From Apium graveolens (Eukaryota > Streptophyta > Magnoliopsida > Apiales > Apiaceae): 64,000 bases of DNA. The notes below the pieces were generated by a model. The model was not told the DNA's origin, made no database searches, and saw nothing but the letters and a program-made list of their open reading frames with translations. Shown in pieces: positions 33,853 to 45,477 of the stretch. Position 1 is the stretch's first letter. Every line of letters starts with the position of its first letter. The stretch covers positions 81,170,911 through 81,234,910 of the forward strand of contig NC_133653.1 in the NCBI RefSeq assembly GCF_009905375.1, given 5' to 3'. The position numbers and the translations under genes were made by a program.

Positions 33853-36111
33853 ATGACTACACAAAAAGTTGGAACCGTTAAAATTCCACTATTCGATAAA
33901 GAAAATTATGTTATGTGGAAGAAGAAGATGCTATAGTTTTTACAAGTTGCAAATTCCAAATATTTGGAAGTGTTAAAGAAGGGTCCTAAAATTCCGATGG
34001 TTATTGAAACAGAGGTAATAGAAAATGATGTGGTGATTACCAAAGCAAGAACTTATGTGAAAGATCCTGAGGATTTTTCTCCTGCTGAAAAAGAAGAAGC
34101 CTCCCTGGATGCTAGCCTTCAATTAATTTTAGTAGATTCCCTTGATCCCTTGATGAATAGACATGTGATGAACTGTAAAGATTCCAAACACATCTGGGAA
34201 ACTATTGAGGTTATTAATGAAGGCACAGAGGAAGTTATGGAGAACAAGTTAGAAATCCTAACCTCTGAGTATGAATATTTTAAATCCAATCCAGGAGAAG
34301 GAATCACTGAAGTGTTTGAGAGGTACAATGCATTAATCAACAACCTGAACATTAATGGTAAATACTATTCCATCAGGGAGGTCAACAAAAAGTTCCTTTT
34401 AACACTGCCAACTCATCTCGAACATAGAATCACTGCCATAAGAGAAGCAAGAGATCTGAGTGAGATTTCTTTGGAAAGGCTCTATGGCGTGTTAAAGACT
34501 TATGAGTTGGAGCAGATTCAGCAGAAGGAAGTCTACGGGAAAGGAAGAGTGGTCAGCACGTCTACTGCTCTAGTAGCTGAAGAACAACAACAACAACAAT
34601 CTCAACAGTCAGAAAGAATGGTACAGTCTTCCAAGGTTGAAGAAAATATGATAGTAGCAGAATTTGATCCTCCTACTACAAATCAATCAGGAGATGATTT
34701 TTATTCCTTGGAAGAACTGGAGCAATTGGAAGATGAGTCAATGGCCCTGATTGTCAAGAGATTCTCCAATGTCAGATTCAAGAGGAATCCCAAGTTCAAG
34801 TACAAGTCCAACTACAACAGATTCCAGAAAGGTGGGTCTTCATCCTCTAACACCAGCAGTGGTGGGTACAAAACATGGATGGTTGATCGAAGCACCATTC
34901 GATGCTTCAACTGCAATGAGTTGGGACACTTTGCCACAGAATGCAGGAAGCCAAAACAAGTTAGGAAGAACTCTTATGATTCTAATCAGAAGAGTAAATC
35001 TGAAAGGGCTTACCTGGCAAAGGGAAGAAGCTGGGATGATACTGACAGTGAAGATGAAGATTTTGGGAATCTTGCTCTCATGGCTAGTGATGCAAACACC
35101 TCATCGTCAAGAAAAGAGGTAAAATTTACTGATGCTGAACTAGTTTATCATCTAGGAGGTTCCTTAGATTGTGCTCGTCATGATAATGAAATGTTAAATC
35201 AACAAATCAAAGACCTTGAGAAAGAGGTCAATGAATTAAGACTTGTGCATATTAGTCAAGATAAATTAAAAGAACAAGTATCTTTTCTAGAGAATAGAGT
35301 TGACTGTTATAGACAACTTGAAACTATTCTCAAAGACAAGATCACCGGTCTTGAGGCTAAGGTTAAAGCTTACTTTAATTCTTGTTCGAAGTCTAAAGAG
35401 TTTTACAATAAGCAAGCTGTTAATCAAACGTCTGGAATAGGTTATGATTACAATGTTGCTATTGGAAAATTAGGCATAAACACCCCTCCTCATGTCTGTG
35501 CTAAAGGTAGGGAAGTACCACATGTGCTTAAGGGTGTTGATGAACCCCTCTATAAAGAATCAATTGCTGAACCATTTGATGAGACCTCATTTATTATTCA
35601 AGAAGAAATCCGTGCTGAAGATCTTGCTAATGAGAAAGCTGTTTCCAAGTCAAGTGTGTCAAAGGTTCCAGTCAAAGTTGTGAAAGCAACTGAGACTAAC
35701 TCAAACACACATGAGTTGGATAACACAAATGCCATGTCTACCATGCATAAGTTGCCTATTATTAATCCCTCTCATAAAGCATGTGGTGTTCCTGATTGTA
35801 TGTCTTGTGCTTTTAATTTGATGTATGCTTATTTTAATGGTAAGCATGTTTCTAATGATAAGATGACTCCTCGTCAGCATGTGAATAATAGGAAGCATGA
35901 TAGGTCTAAGACTGCTAGTCCTCCTAAAGCTAGAAAGGAGACATTTGTGCCTAAGCCTAAATAGAAATTTGTCAAGGCTGTTCACAAGGTCAAATGACCA
36001 GTCATTGAGAAAGTTGAGAACATTAAAGTTAAGGATGTTGTTTTTCCTGATAAAGGCCAATTTTACAAGTATGCCGGACCCAACCAAGCTTGGGTTCCGA
36101 AGAAGGTCTAA
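33853..36111 (+). pseudogene. gag: Gag of element C, two stops
   Basis: ATG 33853 opens the frame that matches B Gag from its first residue. TAG 33934-33936 interrupts it after 27 codons. It is then open until TAG 35962-35964, and the frame ends at TAA 36109-36111. It keeps an intact CCHC knuckle (CFNCNELGHFATEC, about 34904-34945), the coiled coil (about 35180-35370) and the tail AWVPKKV. This copy shows what B lost in its knuckle. An open frame starting at 33964 is only the part after the first stop. Confidence 0.9.
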
Positions 36112-36121
36112 TCCATTTGTA

Positions 36122-39100
36122 TTGCAGGGCATTACACAGGTACAACCGGTAGTGTGGATTCTTGACAACGGATCGTCAAGACTATGACCGGAGATAGAGC
36201 CCTGCTATCAAATGTGGTAGAGAAAGCTGGCCCAGTGGTTACCTTTGGAGATAACAACAAAGGTTTAACTGAGGGATATGGCTATTTCCTAGCTGGAAAT
36301 GTTATCATTGAAAATGTGTATGTTGTGCAAGGACTTGAACACAATCTGCTTAGCATTAGTCAGTTCTGTGACAACGGCTACAATGTTTTATTCGACAAGC
36401 TGAAGTGTCAGATTCTGCACAAGAAAAATGAAAAACCCTCCTTGATGGGAATCCGGAAAGGAAATCTGTTCGTAGCTGACATGAACTCTGGAAGCAATCC
36501 TGAAGTCAATTGTTTCTATGCAAAGGCATCGTCTGATGAGAGTTGGCTATGGCACAAGAGACTTTCTCATCTCAATTTCAAAATAATGAATTCTCTTGTC
36601 AAAAGAGAATTGGTCAGAGGTCTGCCTCTGCTGGAATTCTCCCCAGAAGGACTATGTGAGGCTTGCCAGAAAGGAAAGTCAAAGAAAGCAAGTCACAGAG
36701 GCACTGACACATCCTCCATAACTGGTGTTCTGTAATTATTGCACATGGATTTATTTGGACCAGTTAATGTTCTTTTGATGTCAAAGAAGTGTTACTGTCT
36801 TATGATAGTTGATGACTATTCCAAGTATACGTGGGTTTTATTCCTTCACTCTAAGGATGAAACACCACAAGTTGTGATTGATCATATCAAGTTGATCGAG
36901 TTAGATTCTAATATCCCTGTTAGAGCAATAAGGTCAGATAATGGAACAGAATTCAAGACTTCACTTCTCAATGGATTCTGTACAGACAAAGGGATTACCA
37001 GACAATTTTCAGCTCCTAGAACCCCTCAGCAAAATGGAGTGGTAGAAAGGAAGAATCGTACATTGATTGAAGCTGCAAGAACGATGTTAAGTGAATCAGG
37101 TCTTCCAATGTACTTTTGGGATGAAGCTGTCAATACTGCATGTTATACTCAGAATCGAACTCTAATCAACAAAGACTTCATGAAAACTCCTTATGAGATT
37201 TTGAATGAACGGGAACCTTCTATCAAATACTTTCATGTATTTGGTGCCAGATGCTTCGTGCTCAAGGATGGAGATGATCGTCGTGGTAAATTCGAGGCAA
37301 AGGCATATGAGGGTATTTTTTTTGGATATGGAAGAAGATCATACAGGGTGTATATCATTGATCAACACAAAGTAACTGAAAGTGTCAATGTTACATTTGA
37401 TGACACTAAACTCCCTAGTATCCAAACTGAAGATCCTTCTGAGAAACTGAAGTTTGATGATATGTCAGATTCAGAATCAGAACAGGATCAAGAACCTGAG
37501 GTTGTTGCTGGTGAAGAACCTATTAATCATGATGATACTCAAGGTAATGGTGATGGAAACGTTGGCAACAATGGAGATACCACTGCTACTGACGGAGAAT
37601 CTTCAAGTCAACATGGCAACAACTCAGGGGGAGATGCTGAAGGATCAACTAGTAGGACACAACATCCCAATGAATTTCAAGGCGAATCATCAAGATCAAA
37701 TCTTCCAAGATAGACTGTCTGCAATAAAGCTCATCCTTTTGAGTTAATTATTGGTGCTCCAGATGTTGGAGTCAGAACTAGACGTGCTACTCAAAATGAG
37801 TGTCTGTTCTCAGGATTTCTTTCTGAGATGGAACCTAAGAAGATTGAGGAAGCACTGACTGATCCAGATTGGGTGATTGCTATGCAAGATGAACTCAATC
37901 AGTTTGAACATCAACAAGTCTGGAAACTGGTACCTAGACCTACACACAAGAAAGCTGTTGGTACTCGGTGGGTATTCAGGAATAAACTAGATGAAGATGG
38001 TGTGGTTACAAGAAACAAAGCAAGACTGGTAGCTAAAGGGTATTCTCAAGCTGAAGGCATTGATTATCATGAAACCTATGCTCCAGTGGCTAGACTAGAG
38101 GCCATCATGATATTTATGGCATTTGCAGCATTCTCTAACTTTAAAGTTTATCAAATGGATGTCAAGAGTGTCTTTCTAAATGGAAAGCTGGATGAAGAGG
38201 TATATGTAGAGTAACCTCCTGGTTTTGAAGATCCAGATCATTTGGATTTTGTCTACTTTCTTTTCAAGGCTATCTATGGACTCAAACAGTCTCCGAGAAA
38301 ATGATATGACACTCTCTCTGAATTTCTTATTGAAAATAGCTTTATTAGAGGTGTCATAGACAAAACTCTCTTTTCTAAAAAGCATAAGAATGATACTATA
38401 TTAGTCCAAGTCTATGTGGTTGATATAATATTTTGGTCTACTAATGATAATCTCTGTAAGAGATTTGCTAAGTTAATGCACAGCAAATTTGAAATGAGCA
38501 TGATGGGAGAGCCAAAGTTCTTTCTTGGATTACAAGTAAATCAAAGGTTAGATGGAACTTTTATTTGTCAATCCAAGTATCTCAAGGAACTCCTCAAAAA
38601 GTACAATCTAGAGGATTCTGCATCAGCAAGGACTCCGTCAACTACAGCTGTCAAGCTTGGACCATGTGAAAACTCCATTAAGGTAGATGTCACAAGCTAC
38701 AGAGGTATGATTGGCTCGTTACTCTATCTTACTGCAAGTAGACCATATATTATGAATGCTACATGCTTATGTGCAAGGTTCCAAGCGGATCTTAGAGATA
38801 TTCATCTCGTTGCTGTTAAACGAATCTTAAGATATCTTAAGGGAACACCAAATCTAGGTATTTGGTACCCTAAAGAATCTGGTTTTAACCTTGTTCGATA
38901 TACAGATTCAGATTACGCAGGCAGTATTGTTGATAGGAAAAGCACCTCAGGGAGTTGTCAATTCCTAGGTAGCAGACTAGTCTCATGGTACAGCAAGAAA
39001 CAGCAAACAGTTTCAAATTCAACGGCCGAGGCTGAATATATTGCTGCTGGAAGCTGCTGTGCTCAAATCTTGTGGATTAGGAATCAGCTACGGGACTATG

Positions 39101-39363
39101 GCTCTGTATTGAACAAAATACCTATTCTATGTGACAATACAAGTGCAATAGCCATCACCAACAACCCTGTGCAGCATACAAGGACCAAGCACATTGACAT
39201 CAGGTATCATTTTATTAGAGAGCACATCATAAATGGTACTGTTAAACTATTTTTTGTTCCAACAGAAGAACAAATAACAGATATTTTCACTAAACCTCTT
39301 GATGAATCCACATTTACCAAATTAGTTGGTAAATTGGGTATGTTGAATAGCTTTAGTGATTAA
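36122..39363 (+). pseudogene. pol: Pol of element C, broken, RT active site mutated
   Basis: In the +1 frame relative to gag, after the TTGCAGGGC junction. The protease motif reads LDNGSS (Asp 36164-36166 kept, the next Ser changed to Asn). A one-base deletion near 36181 then shifts the frame. The integrase motifs DLFGP, RSDNGTEF and VVERKNR are intact. Further lesions: TAA 36733-36735, TAG 37711-37713, TAA 38212-38214, TGA 38302-38304. The RT box reads YVVD (Val codon 38419-38421) instead of YVDD, removing a catalytic Asp. RNase H is full length, with [14 protein letters not shown]. The frame ends at TAA 39361-39363. This copy cannot make active RT. Confidence 0.92.
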
Positions 39364-40668
39364 ACTTGTGAATATTTGTAATCTGTTCTTGAGTGAATTT
39401 ATAAATGAATTTTTCATAAATAAAAAATTCATTTGCAAATTTATTTTATCATATTTTCCATAATACTTGCTTATTTCTATGTAATTTTTATTATCTTATC
39501 TTATTTATTTATTCAACTTGTTAATTTTAATGTCTCAGAATATTTTATTTTCTCTAAAAATATTTTTCTATGAATTTTATTTGCTAAAATTCAAAAGAAA
39601 TCTATTTTTGAACTGAAAGTATAATTATCTCTGAAATATTTTATTTGGGTAAATATTTTCTGCCATATCTATATTAGTATTTATTGTAGTTTTTTCTGTA
39701 ATTTTCTTTAATATGTTCTGTATTTGTTAAAAACTTTGAATATTTGTTTTATATAATATTTATATATATATTTGTTTGTTTTCATTTGATACTTGAATGA
39801 CAATCGGCCAATTGTCTTGCCGAAAGTCATTTCAGTATATTTATATAAATATTTAATTTATTTTATACTAGAATGACAATCGGCAAGACAATTGAAATTG
39901 TCTTGCTGAAAGTCATTCCAGTACATATAAGTGTTTATTTTTTAAGTTAGTTTAATTTTATAACTGGCAAGACAATCGATATGACTATTGATTGTCATGC
40001 CAGTAATAAAATTTATACCAGTTAATGTTTGTTTTTATTTTATACTGGTATGACAATCGGTATGACTATCAGATTGTCATACCAGTTATATTATTACTAT
40101 TTTGGTTTCTCAATTTGCCTGGTATGACAATCGGGAAGACAATCGGTATGACTTTCCTTGATTGTCATACCAGTTGTTCTACTTAATGTTTTTTTCTGTT
40201 GTGTTTTGTAATTCATTCAATTCTCTTTCAAAAAAAACCAACAGTCTGTTTCTCTCTTATTTGTCTCTCTCATTTCGAACAAATCTTAATCAAACCTCCA
40301 TTGTCTTCTTGCTCGAGTTTTTACTCAGCTTCTCAAAACTTCACTCCTGTGATATATACATACACGTATATACATACATAAGTGCTGACCATTTTTATTT
40401 GTTTTTAAATTTTCACTTCGTTTTGTTCCCCTCAAAATCGTTTTGTGTTTATTTATTCTTGGGTGTGTTATTTAGTTAATTTTGTTTTGTGTCATGTGCG
40501 TTTTTCAGATCTTGTGTTGAGAGTTAAGAACTTTAACGAGATACATTACTTTCTAAATTTTTCGGATATAATTGATTTAATTCGAATAATTAAATTAATT
40601 TAATTAATTCGAATTTTCTTAATATTACTCTTAAAATTCTGAAAGTGTGTGTCTTATTATTTTTTTTA
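39364..40668 (+). other. pol-ORF3 spacer of C with hairpin array
   Basis: 1.3 kb, AT-rich, homologous to 14788-16007 of B. Hairpins formed by ACTGG(T/C)A(T/A)GACAATC and its complement lie at about 39797-40180, including a clear one at 40044-40087. A CT-rich tract (40250-40320) and GATATATACATACACG follow. The TATAAAG box of B is not conserved here. No coding signal is seen. Confidence 0.6.
39797..40180 (+). repeat. Hairpin motif array before ORF3 of C
   Basis: Five variants of the (T/C)ATGACAATCGG...ATTGTC(A/T)T(A/G)CCAG stem-loop. Several keep fully complementary arms of 10 or more bases. The array shares its motif with the LTRs of B and C and is positionally conserved with 15207-15497. 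Confidence 0.85.
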
Positions 40669-43600
40669 ATGGCTCTCAATTTCCAAATTGTTTCGCCGTG
40701 GATTAGATTTTTAAATGACCATTCGATTGTTAGCTCTGCTATTAAATCAAATGTGATTTTAAATGTTGATCTGCTCAGACTGATTTGCACAACCTCTACC
40801 GTGGCCGATGATTTTAAATCTTTTTCATTCACCGTGGCAAATACACAGTATGTGGTTGATGAAACAGTCGTCAATCGGGCGTTAAATTTTCCATTGGACA
40901 ATTTCTGTAATTTGCCCTCTGAAAATGATATTTCAAACTTTTTCCATGCTATTCACTATCAGAGGGTGATTAATTTAACCAAGTTGTCTAAATCCAATTT
41001 GGTTTCTCAATGGGACATTTTCTTCGATACACTTTCTAAAGTGTTTGCCAACTGCACTAAATCCAACTTTCACAACATCACTTCCACTCTGCAGTATATT
41101 GGTCTTGCGGTTGTTTTCAATCAAAGGATCAATTTTGGCAAACTACTTTTACCCATTCTTTTGAGACGTCTCACTACTGCTTTACGTGATCATTCTACAA
41201 ATCGTAGGGTCTCGTGCTACTACGCTCATTTTCTCATGCTCATAGCAGAACATCTTCTCTCACCTGAACATAAAACCCTTTTTGCTAACTCTTCAGTAAC
41301 CGAACCCCCTTCAGTAAGTAAAAAGATTTACACTCGCCAAGACACAACCTTCAAATTCATGTAAGTTCCAGTACTTGTATCTGCTTTCATGGCCACTTAT
41401 ATTCCTTTACCTATCTTCAATCTTCCCGGTCATGAACAGCAAGCTCAACCTCCAGTGGTTCAAACCACCCAGACTCAAACATCAGATGCTCTTCCTCTGC
41501 AGGTAATAATTCCTCAAACTCAAACTATTCCTACTTCTGATGAAAGACCCCCAGTGGTTGATAGGACTGACCATGAAGTTGTAGAACCACAGCTTCAATC
41601 CCAGGTCATAGAGCCAAACACAGAGTCACAACCTATCTCAACCTCTCCCCCACTGTCTAAAATGTTACCTAGAAGGTTAGTAGGAAGTAGTATGTTAGTG
41701 GATGTGAATGAACCCTCAGCTCTACCTCCACCCAAGAAAAGAAGAACATTTACTGAGGCATCTAAAAGCCCATCACTTTGATATGGCCAGTGAACAGTTA
41801 CTAGAGACATTCTATCAACAGGATGAATCTATTAAAATTCGCCATAGGGCCATGGCATCCTATACTGAGTCAAGCACACTTCCATTACTCACAATGGAAG
41901 CATACAGACCAATAGATAATACTCAGGACACGGAGCAAGGAGTGCACATTGAGTCGATTACAGTGCCTGCCATAGTTACGGCAGAAGATCAGTCACATGC
42001 TTCTGAGGGAAAATCTGACTCTCAGCCACCTTTAATAGAGTCATTTTTTCCCCTCCCAGATCCAACACCTCTGGCTCCCTCACGGGATTCTCCACTCGCA
42101 GATTTATCTGGAGAAAGTGGAGGGCAACTCGGTCAATCTATCCCTGAAGCAATTCAGACATCTATTTCACATGAAAAGATAGGTTTGACTGAGGATCGGG
42201 ACTCGCGAATTCCCATTGCACCACCACTGACCTCTCTTGAAGAGGCTAGGGTGATTTTAAATACAGGTACAGAAGATCAGCATCACGAAGACTCCTCACG
42301 AGCAATTATATTGAGAGATACACAAGCACGTGAGTTGAGTGAATCAAATAGGAGAGATATTCAGGTGAGCGCACACACAGACACAAACACTGAAAATCTG
42401 TTAGCTCAAATTGCTGATCTCAAGGAACAACTTACAAGAAGTAAGGCTGAAGCTAAATCATTCAAAGCACAAGTGGTTGAACGGTCTTCTTCATCTACCT
42501 CTGTCAATAATTAGCTGGCTCTAATTAGGACTGCAATATCAGATTTGAAGACATCTGTTGTACCAAAGCTTAACTCAATCCAGGCATCTCCAACGTTATC
42601 AGCTGAAGACATTTCAAACTTCTGCTCTCTCCATACAAGATTGACTTCTCTTGAAGACTTGGGTGAAATGAATCATTCACTAGATTCTTCCAGATTTCTG
42701 AAGATAGAGACGGGCATGGAACATCTCAATGAAGGGATGAAGCACTTGTACTTCATGATCAAAAATTCTCACTACCCTAATGAAGAACAAAAGACTTTCT
42801 TTGAAGGGCCGTCTGGTGGAGGCTCAGGCTCTGGAGGTGATGGAGGTGATGGAGGATCTACGGGAAAGTCTGTAGAGGATTCCTCAACTAAGGGGGAGAA
42901 GAAAGGGAGAAGTGAAAAGGGAAAAGGAAAAGATACTTCTGCTGAAGGAACAGGGAAGCCTGCTGATATCTAACATAGTGGAGAACATGATGACTTTAAT
43001 ATTTGTGACGTTCCCACTGAACCAGTCTTGGAAGATAAAGATAAAGATGGTTTCTTTGAAGTAGAGGAGGAAAGTGATTTTGGAGAATGGGAAGAGGAAG
43101 CTCCAGTGGATCCTGTGTTTGAGAAAGAGTTTCAGCAGCAGCAGTCAAAGTTGAAAAGAAAAGAAGCTGAACTCAAAAAGGTATCCCAGATCATTGACAT
43201 GAGGAAAGACATCCAAAGAACAGAAACTCTTCAAAAGCAACGTCTTCATGACATTAAAGCTAAAGAAAGGAGAAGATATGTCAGACTGAAGATTGGTGAG
43301 AAATGGGATGAAGCTAGGAGAGTACTTGATATGCCTCAGCTAAGCACAAACAATGATAGACAGTTTCTACATCTTCTGGACAAGCTGGAGATCTCTAATC
43401 CAAACAATGACGTGTACATGAATGCTATAAAGACTGAAATCTCAAGGATCACAGCTGCCTTTGACAGATCTCTAAATGAAATGAGCATATTTGTATATTG
43501 TCAGAGCGAAGGATCTTTCAAAGTATCACTTCATTTGTTCGAGAATCATTCTTTATCAGAGATTTGGGTTCTTCTCAACAAAGTCAAGAGAAGCTCAAAA

Positions 43601-44005
43601 TTGAATGAATTTCTTCGAGAAAGGCTCAAAGAGTTTGCCAGCAGAGCTAATCCTCAAGTGGTCAACAATCCTCATCAGGTAAGATTCTTTAAGTCTGACT
43701 ATCTTCAAATCTGCCAGCTCGATTCACAATCTTTTAAAGACTACTCAGTTAGGCATCTTGTCTGGATGGAACATCACTTAAGAACTGCTGGATATTCATC
43801 CATGTTGAAAACTTAAGCAGCTGATCTGATTCAAGCTTATTATGAAAAGAATATTAAAAGGTATGATTAGTTCAAGAATAAGCTAAAGTCAGTTGGAGTT
43901 CAACCAGTCAGACCAGCCAGCTTCACTTCTGAAAAGGATCGTGTCTTTGACAAGGAGTTGCTTGAAGATTTGGAAGAAGGTGAATTCGGAAGAGAAGACA
44001 ACTGA
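40669..44005 (+). pseudogene. ORF3 of element C, heavily broken
   Basis: ATG 40669 matches the start of ORF3 in B, after which 54 bp are missing in frame (near 40691). The shared domain keeps QWDIFFD, with Trp 41011-41013. Lesions: TAA 41362-41364, a 23-base loss with frameshift near 41775, TAG 42512-42514, TAA 42971-42973, TAA 43814-43816 and a TAG near 43868. The frame closes with TGA 44003-44005. The coiled-coil and Gly-rich segments are as in B. Function unknown. Comparison with B shows that most of these stops are single C-to-T changes. Confidence 0.85.
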
Positions 44006-44258
44006 ATTCAATAAGCTCAAAACTTAATGTAATATGATTAGGGCTTTATGGATCAAGATAGTCTAATGTAGTTATATGTTCAGTCTAAAGGAACAGCTAT
44101 CTTCTATTCACTTGTAAATTTCTTTTGGAATCTGGAAAATGTTAAATATAATCCAGAACTTTTATGCTATTTACTTTGCATTACTGTTTATATCTTTTTC
44201 TTATTTGTCAGTTGAGTTATCCTCTAGGTATTTGTTGTTATTGTCTAACAAACAAATA

Positions 44259-44266
44259 GGGGGAGA
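44259..44266 (+). other. Polypurine tract of C
   Basis: GGGGGAGA followed by T lies directly before the 3' LTR. Confidence 0.9.
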
Positions 44267-44267
44267 T

Positions 44268-45472
44268 TGAAAGGCATATGTCGTAGCCTATTTGTTTATT
44301 CGAGGAATTAACTCAACTTAAATAAGAATGTAACAAGTAAATAGTGGTTCTATCATCAGAGAGATCTCTCAAAGTAACATATGTCAAAGGATTAAGTAAC
44401 ATTGTTCATCTACAGACTTGATGACTTAATTCACTGGAAGAAGCTCAAGAAATTGATCACGCCTCAGTGATATAAATCAAGATTGTAAATTTAATCAAGT
44501 GACGGAGATCTCGTCAGGGTATCAATTAATTACAAGGATTTAGTCTGAAGAAAATCAAGAGTATCAAAGTCAAGGCATGAAGAAACGTCACGGAGGTTAG
44601 TCACTCATGAACCAGACAGTACATCGAGTGTCAACATTGAAGTGGTGGAATTGATTCATTATTGACAATGATTTTCAGAAGAATGGTTGTTGTTCAAGAG
44701 TAGTATTAATTCTCTATTAATTAATTAAGTCGTATAATTTAATTAAGAAAATAAATTATATCTACAAAGATTAATTTATTGATTAATTGAATTAATTGAT
44801 TAATTAATTCTGAATTAATATTATGTATTTTCAGAATTGATTTTGAATTAATATTCTATATTAATTCAGCAAGACTATCTTTTGTATTAGCAAGACAATC
44901 GGTATGACAATCAATAGTCATACCGAAAGTCATGCCAGTTCAAATGAATTGTCTTGCCAGTTCAAAGGGATTGTCTTGCCGAAAGTCTTTCTAGTTCAAA
45001 TGAATTGTCTTGCCGAAAGTCTTTCTGGATCAATTGGATTGTTTTGTTTACTTAACAACATCAGCTAATTTTACAAGACAAAAAATTGAACTTATTATTC
45101 TCAACTGCAATATCTCAGGACATTCATTTCTAGTATTTATTATTAAATCTTAACCACTAGAAATCCTTTTCTTATTCTTGTGTAACTATCTAGCGGATCA
45201 AAATCCCTAGAAGTTAATCTCAAATTGCAGTTAGCATTTGATCCTTTTATTACAAAAATAGAAAAAGTTCATGTCGAATTTATTCTAGATTTGGAATAAT
45301 TTATTTGAGATTAATCCCTTGTAAATGATACCGTTGTTGTAACACCTTTCAAGTTTAATAATAGTTTTATTTAACTTGAATTTTGTTTCACTCTTTTTAT
45401 TCCGCATTTTATTCGATTAAACGGTATTGTTTGTATTCAACCCCCCTTCTACAAACATATTGAGACCTAACA
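44268..45472 (+). repeat. 3' LTR of element C
   Basis: 1205 bp. It lacks 48 bp present in the 5' LTR (33327-33374). The missing block is bounded there by TGAA direct repeats, suggesting slippage or microhomology deletion. Confidence 0.94.
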
Positions 45473-45477
45473 TCTTC
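45473..45477 (+). repeat. Target-site duplication of element C, right copy (TCTTC)
   Basis: Matches CCTTC at 32499-32503 except for one C/T change. Confidence 0.82.

Larger units (their letters stand above)
32504..45472 (+). mobile_element. Element C: Ty1/copia LTR retrotransposon nested in D (same family as B)
   Basis: LTRs at 32504-33756 and 44268-45472, primer site, gag, pol, hairpin spacer, ORF3 and polypurine tract all align with element B. The LTRs differ at about 27 positions plus a 48-bp deletion in the 3' copy (hand count, about 2 %). It is therefore older than B. It retains the RT/RNase H segment that B lost, but has numerous stops, mostly C-to-T type, and a mutated RT active site. 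Confidence 0.94.

Noticed and set aside
36739..37713. A separate integrase gene in element C
   Set aside because: It is in the same frame as the preceding protease/finger segment and separated only by a stop (36733-36735), so it is part of one broken pol.
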